DNA of 64,000 nt from Kitasatospora sp. GAS204B (lineage in GTDB: Bacteria > Actinomycetota > Actinomycetes > Streptomycetales > Streptomycetaceae), in NCBI RefSeq assembly GCF_029892155.1, contig NZ_JARZAG010000015.1:62001-126000 (forward strand). The letters run 5' to 3'. Positions 51,012 through 59,988 of this stretch are shown here, piece after piece. Within the stretch, counting starts at the first letter, position 1. Each line of letters begins with the position of its first letter. The position numbers were made by a program, and so were the translations under genes. A model generated the notes under the pieces. It was not told the DNA's origin. It did no database searches and saw nothing but the letters and a program-made list of their open reading frames with translations.

Positions 51012-52694
51012 ATGACTGCTGTCGAGAAGAGTGACGCCGCCGGTACCGGTGCGGCCCTGGCCGATGACGTCCTGGTCGACCCGGTGCGCGTGCTGGTGAT
51101 CTGGTACCCGGACTGGCCGATCGTCGCCACCGGTGGAGTGGCGGAGCCCGGCCAGGCGGTGGCCGTGGTGGAGGGCGGCCGAGTGCTGGCCTGTTCGAAC
51201 GCGGCGCGGCTGGCCGGGGTGCGACGCGGGCAGCGGCTCCGGCTGGCCCACCGGCTCTGCCCCGAGCTGCGGCTGCGGGAGCGGGACCCGGCGGGCGAGA
51301 CCCGCTGCTTCGAGCCCGTGCTGGTCGCCGTCGAGTCGTTCACGCCTCGGGTGGAGGTGCTGCGGCCCGGGCTCTGCGCGATCCAGGTGAAGGGACCGGC
51401 CCGCTACTTCGGCGGGGAGCGGGCACTGGTCGCGGCGGTGCTGGCGGCGCTGGCCGAGCTGCGGGTGGGCGAGGGGGCGGAGGCGGACCGCGACACGGAC
51501 TGGGGCGGGCCGGTGACGCCGGTGACGGCGCCGGCTGCCGCCCCTGAGCCCACCGCTGCCCCAGCCCCGCAGGCCGGGGTGGCGGACGGCGTCTTCGCCG
51601 CCGCGCTCGCCGCCCGCGCCGGGGTGCTGGTGCCCGCCGGCCGGACGGCCGAGTTCCTGGCCCCCTACCCGGTCGCCGCGCTGGAGGACGAACCGCTGGC
51701 CGAGCTGCTGGTGCGGCTCGGCGTGCCCACGCTGGGCGACTTCGCCCGGCTGCCGGCGGCCACCGTGGCCGACCGGTTCGGGCCCGCCGGGCGAGCCGCG
51801 CACCGGCTGGCCCGAGGCCGGACCGCCCGCCCGCCGGCCGGTCGAACGGCTGGGCCCGACCTGGCGGTCGAGCAGCGCTTCGACCCGCCCGAGTTGCTGG
51901 TCGAACCGCTGGTCTTCGTCGGCCGCGCACTCGCCGAGCGCCTGCACGAGGCGCTGGCCGGGGCCGGGCTGGCCTGCCGCCGGGTGGCCGTGGAGGTGAC
52001 CTGCGCGGACGGCAGCAGCGCCGCCCGGCTCTGGCAGCACGAGGGGAGGCTGTCCGCGCCCGCGCTGGCCGAGCGGGTGCGCTGGCAGCTGCAGGCCTGG
52101 CAGGGCTCGGGGTTCTTCGCGCCCACCACCGGCGGGTTCACCGCGCTGCGGCTGGCGCCGGACGAGCTGGTGGCCGACCACGGGCGGCAGTTGGCGCTCT
52201 GGGGCCAGGCGGTGGTCGAGGACCGGGTGGAGCGGGCGGCGGCCCGGGTGCAGGCGCTGCTGGGGTACGGCGGGCTGAGCCGGGTGGAACGGATCGGCGG
52301 GCGCGGTCCGGACGAGGTGCTGGTCAGGGTGCCCTGGGGCGAGCGGCCTGCGCCGGCCGCCGACCGGGACGCGCCCTGGCCGGGACGGCTCGGCCACCCG
52401 GCGCCCGGCGTGGTGCCGTCGGCACCGGTGCCGGTGACCGTGCTGGACACGGCCGGACTGCCGGTCACCGTGACCGGGCGGGCCGAGGTCTCCGCGCCGC
52501 CGGTCCAGTTGGTGCTGGACGGACGGGTGACGGTGATCACCGGCTGGGCCGGGCCGTGGCCCGCCGTCGAGCGGTGGTGGGACCCGGACCTGGCGCGGCG
52601 CCGGGCCCGGTTCCAGGTCACCCTCGCCGACGGGCGGGCGCTGCTGCTCGTCCTGGAGGGCGGGGGCTGGGCGGTGGAGGCGGCCTATACCTGA
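51012..52694 (+). CDS. imuB: ImuB, Y-family polymerase-like mutasome hub
   Basis: 560-residue DNA polymerase Y family protein. Seen: N-terminal VRVLVIWYPDWPIVATGGVA where active Y polymerases have an acidic D-x-D-x-F motif; here W-Y-P-D-W-P lacks the full acid set, so, as known for ImuB, it is probably not catalytic. Next come CSNAARLAGVRRGQRLRLAH, FGGERALVAAV, PAATVADRFGPAGRAAHRLA with the helix-hairpin-helix, and ERLHEALAGAGLACRRVAVE of the little finger. The C-terminal beta-clamp motif was not located with certainty. Its stop lies in a copy of the dispersed palindrome at 52691. It recruits DnaE2 to the clamp. Confidence 0.9.
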   Translation: MTAVEKSDAAGTGAALADDVLVDPVRVLVIWYPDWPIVATGGVAEPGQAVAVVEGGRVLACSNAARLAGVRRGQRLRLAHRLCPELRLRERDPAGETRCFEPVLVAVESFTPRVEVLRPGLCAIQVKGPARYFGGERALVAAVLAALAELRVGEGAEADRDTDWGGPVTPVTAPAAAPEPTAAPAPQAGVADGVFAAALAARAGVLVPAGRTAEFLAPYPVAALEDEPLAELLVRLGVPTLGDFARLPAATVADRFGPAGRAAHRLARGRTARPPAGRTAGPDLAVEQRFDPPELLVEPLVFVGRALAERLHEALAGAGLACRRVAVEVTCADGSSAARLWQHEGRLSAPALAERVRWQLQAWQGSGFFAPTTGGFTALRLAPDELVADHGRQLALWGQAVVEDRVERAAARVQALLGYGGLSRVERIGGRGPDEVLVRVPWGERPAPAADRDAPWPGRLGHPAPGVVPSAPVPVTVLDTAGLPVTVTGRAEVSAPPVQLVLDGRVTVITGWAGPWPAVERWWDPDLARRRARFQVTLADGRALLLVLEGGGWAVEAAYT

Positions 52695-52765
52695 CGATCC
52701 ATCAGTCGACGGTGAGATTTCGAACGGAACTTCCGAGCAGCACGAAGAACGAACGGCCCGGCACC

Positions 52766-55700
52766 ATGGGATTCGACAGTCAGTCCAAGCTCCCCTGGAG
52801 CGAACTCCGGGACCGGATGCACGGCCGCGACCGGACGCACGGCCGGGACGGCGGCCACCACCCGGACCCGGGTGCGGGCGCCGACGTGCTGCGCCTGCCC
52901 GGGCCACCCCGGCCGTCCGGGCCCCGTAAGGGCGTCCCCTGGGCCGAGTTGCACGTGCACTCCGCGTTCAGCTTCCTGGACGGCGCGAGCGAACCGGAGG
53001 ACCTGGTCGCCGAGGCGCTGCGGCTGGGCGTGGAGACCCTGGCGATCACCGACCACGACGGGCTCTACGGCGCGGTCCGGCTCCATCTGGCCGCCAAGGA
53101 CACCGGCCTGCGCACCGTCTTCGGCGCCGAGCTCAACCTGCGGGGCTCCCCCGACGCGGCCCATTCCCCCGGCGTACCCGGCATGCCCACCGCACCTGGT
53201 GCGCCAGGCCTGCGTGGCGAGCACCTACTGGTCCTGGCCCGCTCCGCCGAGGGCTACCAGCGCCTGTCCGCCGCGATCGCCACCGCCCAGCTGGCCGGCG
53301 AGGGCAAGGGCCGGCCCGCCTACACGTTCGAGGAACTCGCCCAGGCGCACGGCGGCGAGTGGGCGGTGCTCACCGGCTGCCGCAACGGCCGGGTGCGGCG
53401 GGCCCTGGAGGAGCGCGGACCGGACGCAGCGCTGCGCGAACTGCTGCTGCTCACCGAGGCGTTCGGGACGGCGAACGTCTTCGTCGAGCTGATCGACCAC
53501 CGGCTGCCCGGGGACGACCCGCGCAACGACGCGCTGGCGGCACTGGCCGCCCGGGCCGGCCTCGCGGTGGTCGCCTCCAACAACGTGCACCACGCCTCCC
53601 CCGCCCAGGGGCGGCTGGCGCAGGGGCTGGCCGCACTGCAGGCCCGGAAGACGCTTTCCCAGGCCGCCGGGTGGACCAGGGCGGCGGGCACCGCGCACCT
53701 GCGCTCGGGGGCCGAGATGGCGGCCCGGCTGGCCCGGTTCCCCGGGGTGCGGGCGGCCACCGCCGAACTCGGCCGCGCCTGCTCCTTCGAATTCACCACC
53801 TTGAAGCCGGAGTTGCCGGTCTTCCCGGTACCGGACGGGCACACCGGGTTCAGCCGCCTGCGCGAACTGACGCTCCAGGGCGCGGAGCGCCGCTTCGGCC
53901 CGGGCCACCAGGCGGCTCAGGCTCAGCTGGCCAGGGAACTCGACGTGATCCGCCAGCGGGACCTGGCGGGCTACTTCCTGATCGTCCACGACCTGGTGGA
54001 GTTCTGCCACAAGCAGGACATCTGGTGCCAGGGGCGCGGTTCGGCCGCCAACTCGGCGGTCTGCTACGCGCTCGGCATCACCGCCGTCGACCCGATCCAC
54101 TACGGGCTGCTCTTCGAACGCTTCCTCAGCATGGAGCGGGACGGCCCGCCCGACATCGATCTGGACATCGAGCACCGGCGCCGCGAGGAGGTGATCCAGT
54201 ACGTCTACCAGCGCTACGGCCGCGCGCACGCCGCCCAGGTGGCCAACGTGATCACCTACCGCCCGCGGCTCGCGCTGCGCGACGCGGCGCGGGTGCTCGG
54301 CTACCCGATGGATCAGGTGAACGCTTTCTCCCGGCAGGTCGACTTCCACTCCGCCCCCGGCGCGGACGCCGTGATCCCGGCCGACGTGCTCGATCTGGGG
54401 AGCCAACTCAGCGGACTCCCACGCCACTTGGGCATCCACTCGGGCGGCATGGTGCTGACCGGACAGCCGATCGGCCAGATCTGCCCGACCGAGTGGGCCC
54501 GGATGCCGGGCCGTTCAGTGCTGCAGTGGGACAAGGAGTCGACGGCCGGTGCGGGCCTGGTCAAGATCGACCTGCTGGGGCTCGGCATGCTCTCCGCCCT
54601 GCACGACGCCTGCACCCTGGTGGCCGAGCACCACGGTCGCCGACTCGACCTCGACAGCATCCCGAAGGAGGACGAGAAGGTCTACCGGATGCTCTGCCGG
54701 GCCGACACCGTCGGGGTGTTCCAGGTCGAGTCGCGGGCCCAGATGTCCACCCTGCCGAGGCTGAAGCCGACCGAGTTCTACGACCTGGTGGTGGAGGTCG
54801 CCCTGATCCGGCCCGGTCCGATCCAGGGCGGTTCGGTCCACCCCTACCTGCGCCGCCGGGCCGGGCAGGAGAAGGCCGACTGCCCGCACCCGCTGATGAA
54901 ACGGGCCCTGGACAAGACCCTCGGAGTCCCGCTGTTCCAGGAGCAGATGATGCAACTGGCCATCGACTGCGCGGGGTTCACCGGCGCCGAGGCCGACCGG
55001 CTGCGCCAGGCGATGGGCGCCAAGCGCTCGCACCAGCGGGTGGCCGAGCTGCGCCAGCGGCTGCTGGACGGGATGGCGGAACGCGGCATCCCGTCACAGA
55101 TCGCCGAGGACATCTTCACCAAGATCGAGGCCTTCTCCAACTACGGCTTCCCGGAGAGCCATTCGATCAGCTTCGCCTACCTGGTGTATGCCAGCGCCTG
55201 GTTGAAGTACCACTACCCGGCGGCCTTCACCTGCGCACTGCTGGCGAACCAGCCGATGGGCTTCTACTCGCCGCTCAGCCTGATCACGGACGCCCGTCGG
55301 CACGGCGTGACGGTGCACCCGGTGGACGTCAACCTCAGCGCGGCGGGCCCGACCCTGGAGGGACCTCGGGACGACCCGGCGATCCGGCTCGGGCTGGCCA
55401 CCGTGCGCGGTCTCGGCGAGGAGCAGGCGCAGGCGGTGGCCGCCGGGCAGCCGTACCGGGGGCTGGAGGACTTCGCGCACCGCACCGCCCTGTCGGCTCC
55501 GGTCCTGGAGGCGCTGGCCACCGCAGGGGCGTTCCGCTGCTTCGGGTTGACCAGGCGTCAGGCCCTGTGGTCGGCTGGCGCCCTGGCCCTCGGTGGCGAC
55601 AAGGGCCTGCTGCCCGGCACCACTCCGGGGACGGTCGCGCCCGAACTCCCGGCGATGACACCCGTCGAGGAGACCATCGCCGACCTGTGGGCCACCGGAT

Positions 55701-56044
55701 CCTCCGCCACCAGCCACCCGGTCGAGCACGTCCGCCCCGACCTGACCCATATCGGCGCCACCTGCGCGGTCGACCTGCCCGCGCTGGCCCACGGCAGCCC
55801 GGTCCTGGTCGGCGGACTGGTGACGCATCGTCAGCGACCGCCCACGGCGGGCGGGGTGCTCTTCCTCAGCCTGGAGGACGAGACCGGTCTGATCAACGTG
55901 GTCTGCAACCGCCCGGTCTGGGAGCCCCAGCGTCGCACCGCCCTCGACCGGGCCGGGCTGCTCATCCACGGCCATGTCGAACGCAACCAGGGCGCCACCA
56001 ACGTGGTCGCCACCAGGATCCGGCCGCTGCGGGTGGCGATCTGA
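52766..56044 (+). CDS. dnaE2: error-prone DNA polymerase III alpha subunit DnaE2
   Basis: 1092-residue C-family polymerase for translesion synthesis and damage-induced mutation. Seen: PHP domain from residue 55 (WAELHVHSAFSFLDGASEPE, ITDHDGLYGAV), the palm with GRGSAANSAVCYALGITAVD and the catalytic aspartates in GPPDIDLDIEHRRREEVIQYV near residue 465, the tight fingers region EKVYRMLCRADTVGVFQVES, HHH motif, and a C-terminal OB-fold with LFLSLEDETGLINVVC. ATG 52766 is 71 bases after the imuB stop, so all three genes form one SOS operon. Divergent from none; downstream AKR gene is separate. Confidence 0.96.
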   Translation: MGFDSQSKLPWSELRDRMHGRDRTHGRDGGHHPDPGAGADVLRLPGPPRPSGPRKGVPWAELHVHSAFSFLDGASEPEDLVAEALRLGVETLAITDHDGLYGAVRLHLAAKDTGLRTVFGAELNLRGSPDAAHSPGVPGMPTAPGAPGLRGEHLLVLARSAEGYQRLSAAIATAQLAGEGKGRPAYTFEELAQAHGGEWAVLTGCRNGRVRRALEERGPDAALRELLLLTEAFGTANVFVELIDHRLPGDDPRNDALAALAARAGLAVVASNNVHHASPAQGRLAQGLAALQARKTLSQAAGWTRAAGTAHLRSGAEMAARLARFPGVRAATAELGRACSFEFTTLKPELPVFPVPDGHTGFSRLRELTLQGAERRFGPGHQAAQAQLARELDVIRQRDLAGYFLIVHDLVEFCHKQDIWCQGRGSAANSAVCYALGITAVDPIHYGLLFERFLSMERDGPPDIDLDIEHRRREEVIQYVYQRYGRAHAAQVANVITYRPRLALRDAARVLGYPMDQVNAFSRQVDFHSAPGADAVIPADVLDLGSQLSGLPRHLGIHSGGMVLTGQPIGQICPTEWARMPGRSVLQWDKESTAGAGLVKIDLLGLGMLSALHDACTLVAEHHGRRLDLDSIPKEDEKVYRMLCRADTVGVFQVESRAQMSTLPRLKPTEFYDLVVEVALIRPGPIQGGSVHPYLRRRAGQEKADCPHPLMKRALDKTLGVPLFQEQMMQLAIDCAGFTGAEADRLRQAMGAKRSHQRVAELRQRLLDGMAERGIPSQIAEDIFTKIEAFSNYGFPESHSISFAYLVYASAWLKYHYPAAFTCALLANQPMGFYSPLSLITDARRHGVTVHPVDVNLSAAGPTLEGPRDDPAIRLGLATVRGLGEEQAQAVAAGQPYRGLEDFAHRTALSAPVLEALATAGAFRCFGLTRRQALWSAGALALGGDKGLLPGTTPGTVAPELPAMTPVEETIADLWATGSSATSHPVEHVRPDLTHIGATCAVDLPALAHGSPVLVGGLVTHRQRPPTAGGVLFLSLEDETGLINVVCNRPVWEPQRRTALDRAGLLIHGHVERNQGATNVVATRIRPLRVAI

Positions 56045-56190
56045 TCCGGCACCGACGAGACGAAGGAGCATCGCGCGGCGCCACGTCCTCACCGGCACCG
56101 CCTTCCCGGGAGTCCGCGATGATGACGCCGGCGTGCGACAGGGCCGTGGCGCCGCTCCCGGTACCTGGCACGGCCTGGCAGGATGCCGCT

Positions 56191-57180
56191 ATGAGCTACC
56201 TCGCGGTCGACTCCCGCTACACCTCGATGACCTACCGCCGCGCCGGGCGCAGCGGCGTGCAGCTGCCCGCCGTCTCGCTCGGGCTGTGGCACAACTTCGG
56301 CGACACCCAGCCGCTGGAGGTGCAGCGCGCCGTGCTGCGCCGTGCCTTCGACCGGGGCGTCAACCACTTCGACCTGGCCAACAACTACGGCCCGCCGTAC
56401 GGCTCGGCGGAGCGGAACTTCGGCACCCTGTTCGCCCAGGACTTCCGCCCGTACCGCGACGAGCTGTTCATCGCCTCCAAGGCCGGGTTCGACATGTGGC
56501 CGGGCCCCTACGGGGACGGCGGCAGCCGCAAGTACCTGCTGGCCAGCCTGGACCAGTCGCTGGCCCGGATGGGCCTGGACTACGTGGACGTCTTCTACTC
56601 GCACCGCTACGACCCCGACACGCCCCTGGAGGAGACCATGGGCGCCCTCGCCTCAGCCGTCCAGCAGGGCAAGGCGCTCTACGCGGCGATCTCCAACTAC
56701 CCGGCCGAGCAGCACCGGGAGGCGGTGGCGATCCTGCGCGAGCTGGGCGCTCCGGCGCTGCTCAACCAGTCCCGCTACTCGATCCTGGACCGCTGGGTCG
56801 AGGACGGCGTGCTGGACGCGGTGGGCGACACCCAGACCAGCCTGATCGCCTACTCCCCGCTCGCCCAGGGTCTGCTGACGGACCGCTATCTCAGTGGCGA
56901 GGTGCCGGCCGGCTCCCGGATGTCGGTCGGGCACTTCCTCAAGGAGGAGGCGCTGACCCCGGCCAAGCTGGAGCAGCTGCGGGCCCTGGACAAGCTCGCC
57001 CAGCAGCGCGGGCAGAGCCTGGCCCAGCTCGCGCTGAGCTGGGTGCTGCGTGACCCCCGGGTGGTCTCGGTGATCATCGGCGCCAGCAGCGTGGCCCAGC
57101 TCGACCAGAACCTCGACGCGTTGGCGGCCGGACCGCTGAGCGCCGAGGAACTGGCCGAGATCGACCGGCTGAGTAGCTGA
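56191..57180 (+). CDS. aldo/keto reductase (L-glyceraldehyde 3-phosphate reductase type)
   Basis: 329-residue TIM-barrel NADPH reductase of the YghZ/Gpr (AKR14) type. Seen: YRRAGRSGVQLPAVSLGLWH, the catalytic Asp-Tyr in HFDLANNYGPPYGSAERNFG near residue 58-65, Lys in FIASKAGFDMWPGPYGDGG near residue 95, His in YVDVFYSHRYDPDTPLEET near residue 130, and NADPH-binding VSVIIGASSVAQLDQN near the C-terminus. ATG 56191 has AGGATG-type pairing upstream. Likely role: detoxification of aldehydes such as methylglyoxal. Monocistronic. Confidence 0.93.
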   Translation: MSYLAVDSRYTSMTYRRAGRSGVQLPAVSLGLWHNFGDTQPLEVQRAVLRRAFDRGVNHFDLANNYGPPYGSAERNFGTLFAQDFRPYRDELFIASKAGFDMWPGPYGDGGSRKYLLASLDQSLARMGLDYVDVFYSHRYDPDTPLEETMGALASAVQQGKALYAAISNYPAEQHREAVAILRELGAPALLNQSRYSILDRWVEDGVLDAVGDTQTSLIAYSPLAQGLLTDRYLSGEVPAGSRMSVGHFLKEEALTPAKLEQLRALDKLAQQRGQSLAQLALSWVLRDPRVVSVIIGASSVAQLDQNLDALAAGPLSAEELAEIDRLSS

Positions 57181-57286
57181 ACCACTGAACCGCTGAACCA
57201 CTGAGTCGCAGTGCTGCCGAGTTCGGCTCCGCAGGGCCGGCAGCACGGCAGCACGGCAGCACTGCGGCACTGCGGCACTGCGGCAC
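57181..57286. repeat. 8-bp tandem repeats between AKR and winged-helix genes
   Basis: Three ACC(A/G)CTGA units at 57181-57204, then GGCAGCAC three times at 57239-57262 and TGCGGCAC three times at 57263-57286, all 8 bases. GTGCTGCC at 57211-57218 is complementary to the GGCAGCAC units, giving a hairpin that can register at three positions, a possible terminator between convergent genes. Confidence 0.8.
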
Positions 57287-57295
57287 GACTGAACG

Positions 57296-58030
57296 TCAGA
57301 ACTGGCTGATCGGCGTGTACTTGTAGCCGACCCGCCGCACGGTGACGATGCTGTCCCGGTGCCCGACCCCCAACTTGCGGCGCAGGCGGGCGACATGAAC
57401 GTCCACCGTCCGGCCGTCGCCGACGTGGCCGTAGCCCCAGACGGCGGAGACCAGGTGGTCGCGGGTGTGCACGCGCTGCGGGTACTGGGTCAGGTGGGCG
57501 AGCAACTCGAACTCCAGGTAGGTGAGATCGAGCAGCTTGCCGTCGACGTGGGCGCTGCGCCGGTCCAGGTCGACGCTGAGCCCACGCGGGGCCGGACGGC
57601 CTCCGCGCTCCGGGGCGGCGAGCGCGATCGGAGCGGTGGGCGTCGCGTCGGCCATGGCAGGCGCCAGTTCAGCCGGTACCAGCACCAGGTAGCCCACCAT
57701 CGCTGGGGCCGCCCCGCCCGGTGTGCCCAGCTGAGCCCCGTACTGCGCGAGCAGGGCCTGTGGCAGGGCGGAGTGCGGAAGCGAGGCGACCACGGTGGCA
57801 CCCTGCGGCAGGACGCCGAGCAGTTCGGGAGTCACGCCCGGCTGCCCGGTCAGCTGGGCATGACCGATCGGCAGCAAGGTCGGCAGGATCGGTGCGGCTG
57901 GTGCAGCCGGCCCGGCCGCCGCCGGGTGCCGACGTTCGGCGGTGGTCGGCGCGGCAGTGACCGAGCGGACGGCGCGCAGGTGCGGGGTGGCGGCGGGAGC
58001 GGTCAGGGTGGCCGAGGAGGAGGAAGGCAT
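57296..58030 (-). CDS. OmpR/PhoB-type winged-helix regulator without receiver domain
   Basis: 244-residue protein. The last 95 residues form a PhoB-type winged helix: LLDLTYLEFELLAHLTQYPQ, RVHTRDHLVSAVWGYGHVGD, GRTVDVHVARLRRKLGVG and TVRRVGYKYTPISQF. The N-terminal 140 residues are Ala/Pro/Thr-rich, with no phosphoacceptor aspartate pattern, so it is not a two-component regulator. ATG 58030 has AAAGAG upstream. Related proteins are common in Streptomyces next to developmental or cell-surface genes. It is followed by the conservon region on the map but is transcribed the same way as it, after a separate small gene. Confidence 0.85.
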   Translation of the reverse strand: MPSSSSATLTAPAATPHLRAVRSVTAAPTTAERRHPAAAGPAAPAAPILPTLLPIGHAQLTGQPGVTPELLGVLPQGATVVASLPHSALPQALLAQYGAQLGTPGGAAPAMVGYLVLVPAELAPAMADATPTAPIALAAPERGGRPAPRGLSVDLDRRSAHVDGKLLDLTYLEFELLAHLTQYPQRVHTRDHLVSAVWGYGHVGDGRTVDVHVARLRRKLGVGHRDSIVTVRRVGYKYTPISQF

Positions 58031-58127
58031 GAGGCAGCTCTTTCGCACAGAACGATGGGTGGACGTCGTCTGCGCGTCGGACCGGACTCCGCAGCCCGTA
58101 GCTGACCGGAGGTCGTAGGACCTGGGG

Positions 58128-58331
58128 TCAGCGGTGGGCGAGCCGGGACGCGCGAGGCCAACCCGGACAGGTCTGGTCGAAGAGGTGCGGCTGCCGGGAC
58201 GGCCAGAACGGCTCGAGGTCCTGACGGCCTCGGCTGCTGTCCACGGTGGCGTGCATGCCGCCAGTGAAGCAGATCCCCTGGGCACGGCGGTGCACCGGCT
58301 GTCGTGCGACAGATGAACGCTCCGCCGTCAT
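58128..58331 (-). CDS. small unknown protein (67 aa) with a strong ribosome site
   Basis: Minus-strand frame starting ATG 58331 after GGGGGAGGG, one of the best ribosome sites in the window. Predicted protein: basic N-terminus (MTAERSSVARQPVHRRAQG), ICFTGGMHATVDSSRGRQDL with one cysteine, then EPFWPSRQPHLFDQTCPGWP with a second, and a basic end. No family recognised. Composition is less GC-biased than chance frames, and it stands between the winged-helix and conservon genes on the same strand. Could also be a leader peptide. Confidence 0.5.
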   Translation of the reverse strand: MTAERSSVARQPVHRRAQGICFTGGMHATVDSSRGRQDLEPFWPSRQPHLFDQTCPGWPRASRLAHR

Positions 58332-58432
58332 GGTGCTGCCCTCCCCCGGGTGATCCCGCCGGACGCGTTGGATGCGGCGCGGCGTGCTGACCCAGAGGCT
58401 TCCATGCCGACCGGCTCCAGGGCAAGCACCGT

Positions 58433-58445
58433 TCCGATATTCGGA
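58433..58445. promoter_or_regulatory. palindrome TCCGATATTCGGA between small gene and cvnD
   Basis: Near-perfect 13-base palindrome with an AT-rich centre, about 100 bases upstream of the minus-strand small gene at 58331. Possible operator or promoter part. Confidence 0.3.
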
Positions 58446-58530
58446 CGCGATGCTGAGACGACGGCGCGGGCCACGGTGCGCGCGGCGGCCCGGGCGGCGG
58501 GCGTCCAGCAGCGCGCCCTCGAACGCACCG

Positions 58531-59142
58531 TCAACGGCGGTCGGCCGCATGGCGCACCAGCTGGATCAGCACCTCCTTGCCGTCCTCGCGCTGCCTGGCA
58601 TCGCAGAGCACCACCGGCACACCGGAGTCGAGGTCGAGCGCGGCCCGGACGTCGTCCACCGCGAAGACCTGGGTGCCCTCGAAGCAGTTCACCGCGATCA
58701 CGAACGGGATGCCGCGCTGCTCGAAGAAGTCCACCGACGGGAAGCAGTCGGCCAGTCGGCGGGTGTCGGCCAGCACCACCGCGCCGAGAGCGCCACGGGC
58801 CAGCTCGTCCCAGACGAACCAGAACCGGTCCTGGCCCGGGGTGCCGAAGAGGTAGAGGGCGAGGCCCGGGCGCAGGTCGAGCCGCCCGAAGTCCATCGCC
58901 ACCGTGGTGGTGCGCTTGGCGACCACGGCGCTGGTGTCGTCCACCGGGCGGCCCAGTTCGCTCAGCCGCTCCTCGGTGCGCAGCGGGCGGATCTCGCTGA
59001 CCGCGCCGACCAGGGTGGTCTTGCCGACCCCGAAGCCGCCGGCCACCAGGATCTTCAGCGCGACGGTCGGCGCACCGTCAGCAGTGCGCCAGGGAACGGA
59101 GCCTGATGATCCGTCAGAGGCTCTAGAGTGCTCGGAGGCCAT
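58531..59142 (-). CDS. cvnD: conservon GTPase CvnD
   Basis: 203-residue small G protein of the conservon type. Seen: P-loop VALKILVAGGFGVGKTTLVG near residue 30, the switch region TTTVAMDFGRLDL, the G3-like LYLFGTPGQDRFWFVWDEL, and the G4-like IPFVIAVNCFEG (NCF replaces the NKxD of Ras, as is typical of CvnD). Last of the four-gene run cvnABCD; it overlaps the end of cvnC by 20 bases. Conservons resemble membrane-receptor systems and affect development and antibiotic production in Streptomyces (known for some). Confidence 0.93.
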   Translation of the reverse strand: MASEHSRASDGSSGSVPWRTADGAPTVALKILVAGGFGVGKTTLVGAVSEIRPLRTEERLSELGRPVDDTSAVVAKRTTTVAMDFGRLDLRPGLALYLFGTPGQDRFWFVWDELARGALGAVVLADTRRLADCFPSVDFFEQRGIPFVIAVNCFEGTQVFAVDDVRAALDLDSGVPVVLCDARQREDGKEVLIQLVRHAADRR

Positions 59143-59584
59143 TGATCACTTCGAGAAGCAGGCGCTCGTCCGGCAGTTCGGCGAGCGGAACGGGGCGGGT
59201 GACGCCGATCAGCCCGGCATCGTGCAGGTCCCCGAGCAGCACCCGGACGATGCTGACCGGCAGGTCGGTGTACGAGCCGAGCTCCGCCACCGAGAGCGTT
59301 CCCTGGGCACAGAGGTCCAGGATCGCGTGGTGTTCCGGGTCCAGCACCGGCTCGGGCTGGAGGGGCTCGCGTTCCGCACGGTCGGCCGGGTCGGCGAGCG
59401 AGATCATCGAGATCAGGTCGAAGAACTCCTCGCCGGCCGGTCTGGTCCGACCCCTGGTCATCGAGAAGAGCCGCACCACCGGGCCCGCCTCGTCGTCGAA
59501 CCACTGCTCCTGGTCGGAGAGTTCGTCGAGGTCGGCGGCCTCGGCGGGGCCGGTCGGATCGCGATCCGGTGGCTGCCCGATCAT
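59123..59584 (-). CDS. cvnC: conservon protein CvnC (DUF742)
   Basis: 153-residue DUF742 protein: GPVVRLFSMTRGRTRPAGEE in the first third, LDPEHHAILDLCAQGTLSVA, ELGSYTDLPVSIVRVLLGDL, DAGLIGVTRPVPLAELPDER, and LLLEVINGLRAL at the end. The internal helix-turn-helix-like part is typical. ATG 59584 overlaps the CvnB stop by four bases (ATGA). Second-last gene of the conservon. Confidence 0.93.
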   Translation of the reverse strand: MIGQPPDRDPTGPAEAADLDELSDQEQWFDDEAGPVVRLFSMTRGRTRPAGEEFFDLISMISLADPADRAEREPLQPEPVLDPEHHAILDLCAQGTLSVAELGSYTDLPVSIVRVLLGDLHDAGLIGVTRPVPLAELPDERLLLEVINGLRAL

Positions 59585-59988
59585 CCGGCCGGATGCCGGG
59601 GCTCGGCGGCGAGGTGCTCCCCGACCCGCTTGACCAACAGGGCCATCTCGTAGGCGATCTGGCCGATGTCGGAGTCCGCGTCGCTCAGCACGGCCAGGCA
59701 ACTGCCGTCACCGGCGGCGGTGATGAAGAGGAACGCCTCGTCCAGCTCGACCATGGTCTGCCGCACCCCGCCGACGTCGAAGTGTCGGCCGGCGCCCTTG
59801 GCCAGGCTGTGGAACCCGGCGGCGACGGCGGCCAGATGCTCGGCGTCCTCCCGGTCCAGTCCCTGCGACGCTCCGGTGGCCAAGCCGTCGCTGGAGAGGA
59901 TGACGGCGTGCCGCAGCGACGCAACCCGCCCCACCAGGTCATCCAGAAGCCAGTTGAGGTCGCCGGACGGCTGGGTCATTGCGGTCAT
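59581..59988 (-). CDS. cvnB: conservon roadblock/LC7 protein CvnB
   Basis: 135-residue roadblock/LC7 domain protein: LNWLLDDLVGRVASLRHAVI, LSSDGLATGASQGLDREDAE, HLAAVAAGFHSLAKGAGRHF, LFITAAGDGSCLAVLSDADS and IGQIAYEMALLVKRVGEH. Expected to bind the CvnD GTPase and modulate it. ATG 59988 overlaps the CvnA stop (ATGA); the in-frame ATG 59979 is an alternative. Confidence 0.94.
   Translation of the reverse strand: MTAMTQPSGDLNWLLDDLVGRVASLRHAVILSSDGLATGASQGLDREDAEHLAAVAAGFHSLAKGAGRHFDVGGVRQTMVELDEAFLFITAAGDGSCLAVLSDADSDIGQIAYEMALLVKRVGEHLAAEPRHPAG

Noticed and set aside
49875..52907. 1010-residue minus-strand open frame opposite imuA'-imuB
   Set aside because: It is the antisense of recognised genes, with random Pro/Arg/Ala-rich composition and no motif or ribosome site; long antisense frames are expected in DNA of this GC content.
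57239..57286. CRISPR-like short repeats
   Set aside because: Units are 8 bp, contiguous and without spacers; no cas genes in the window.
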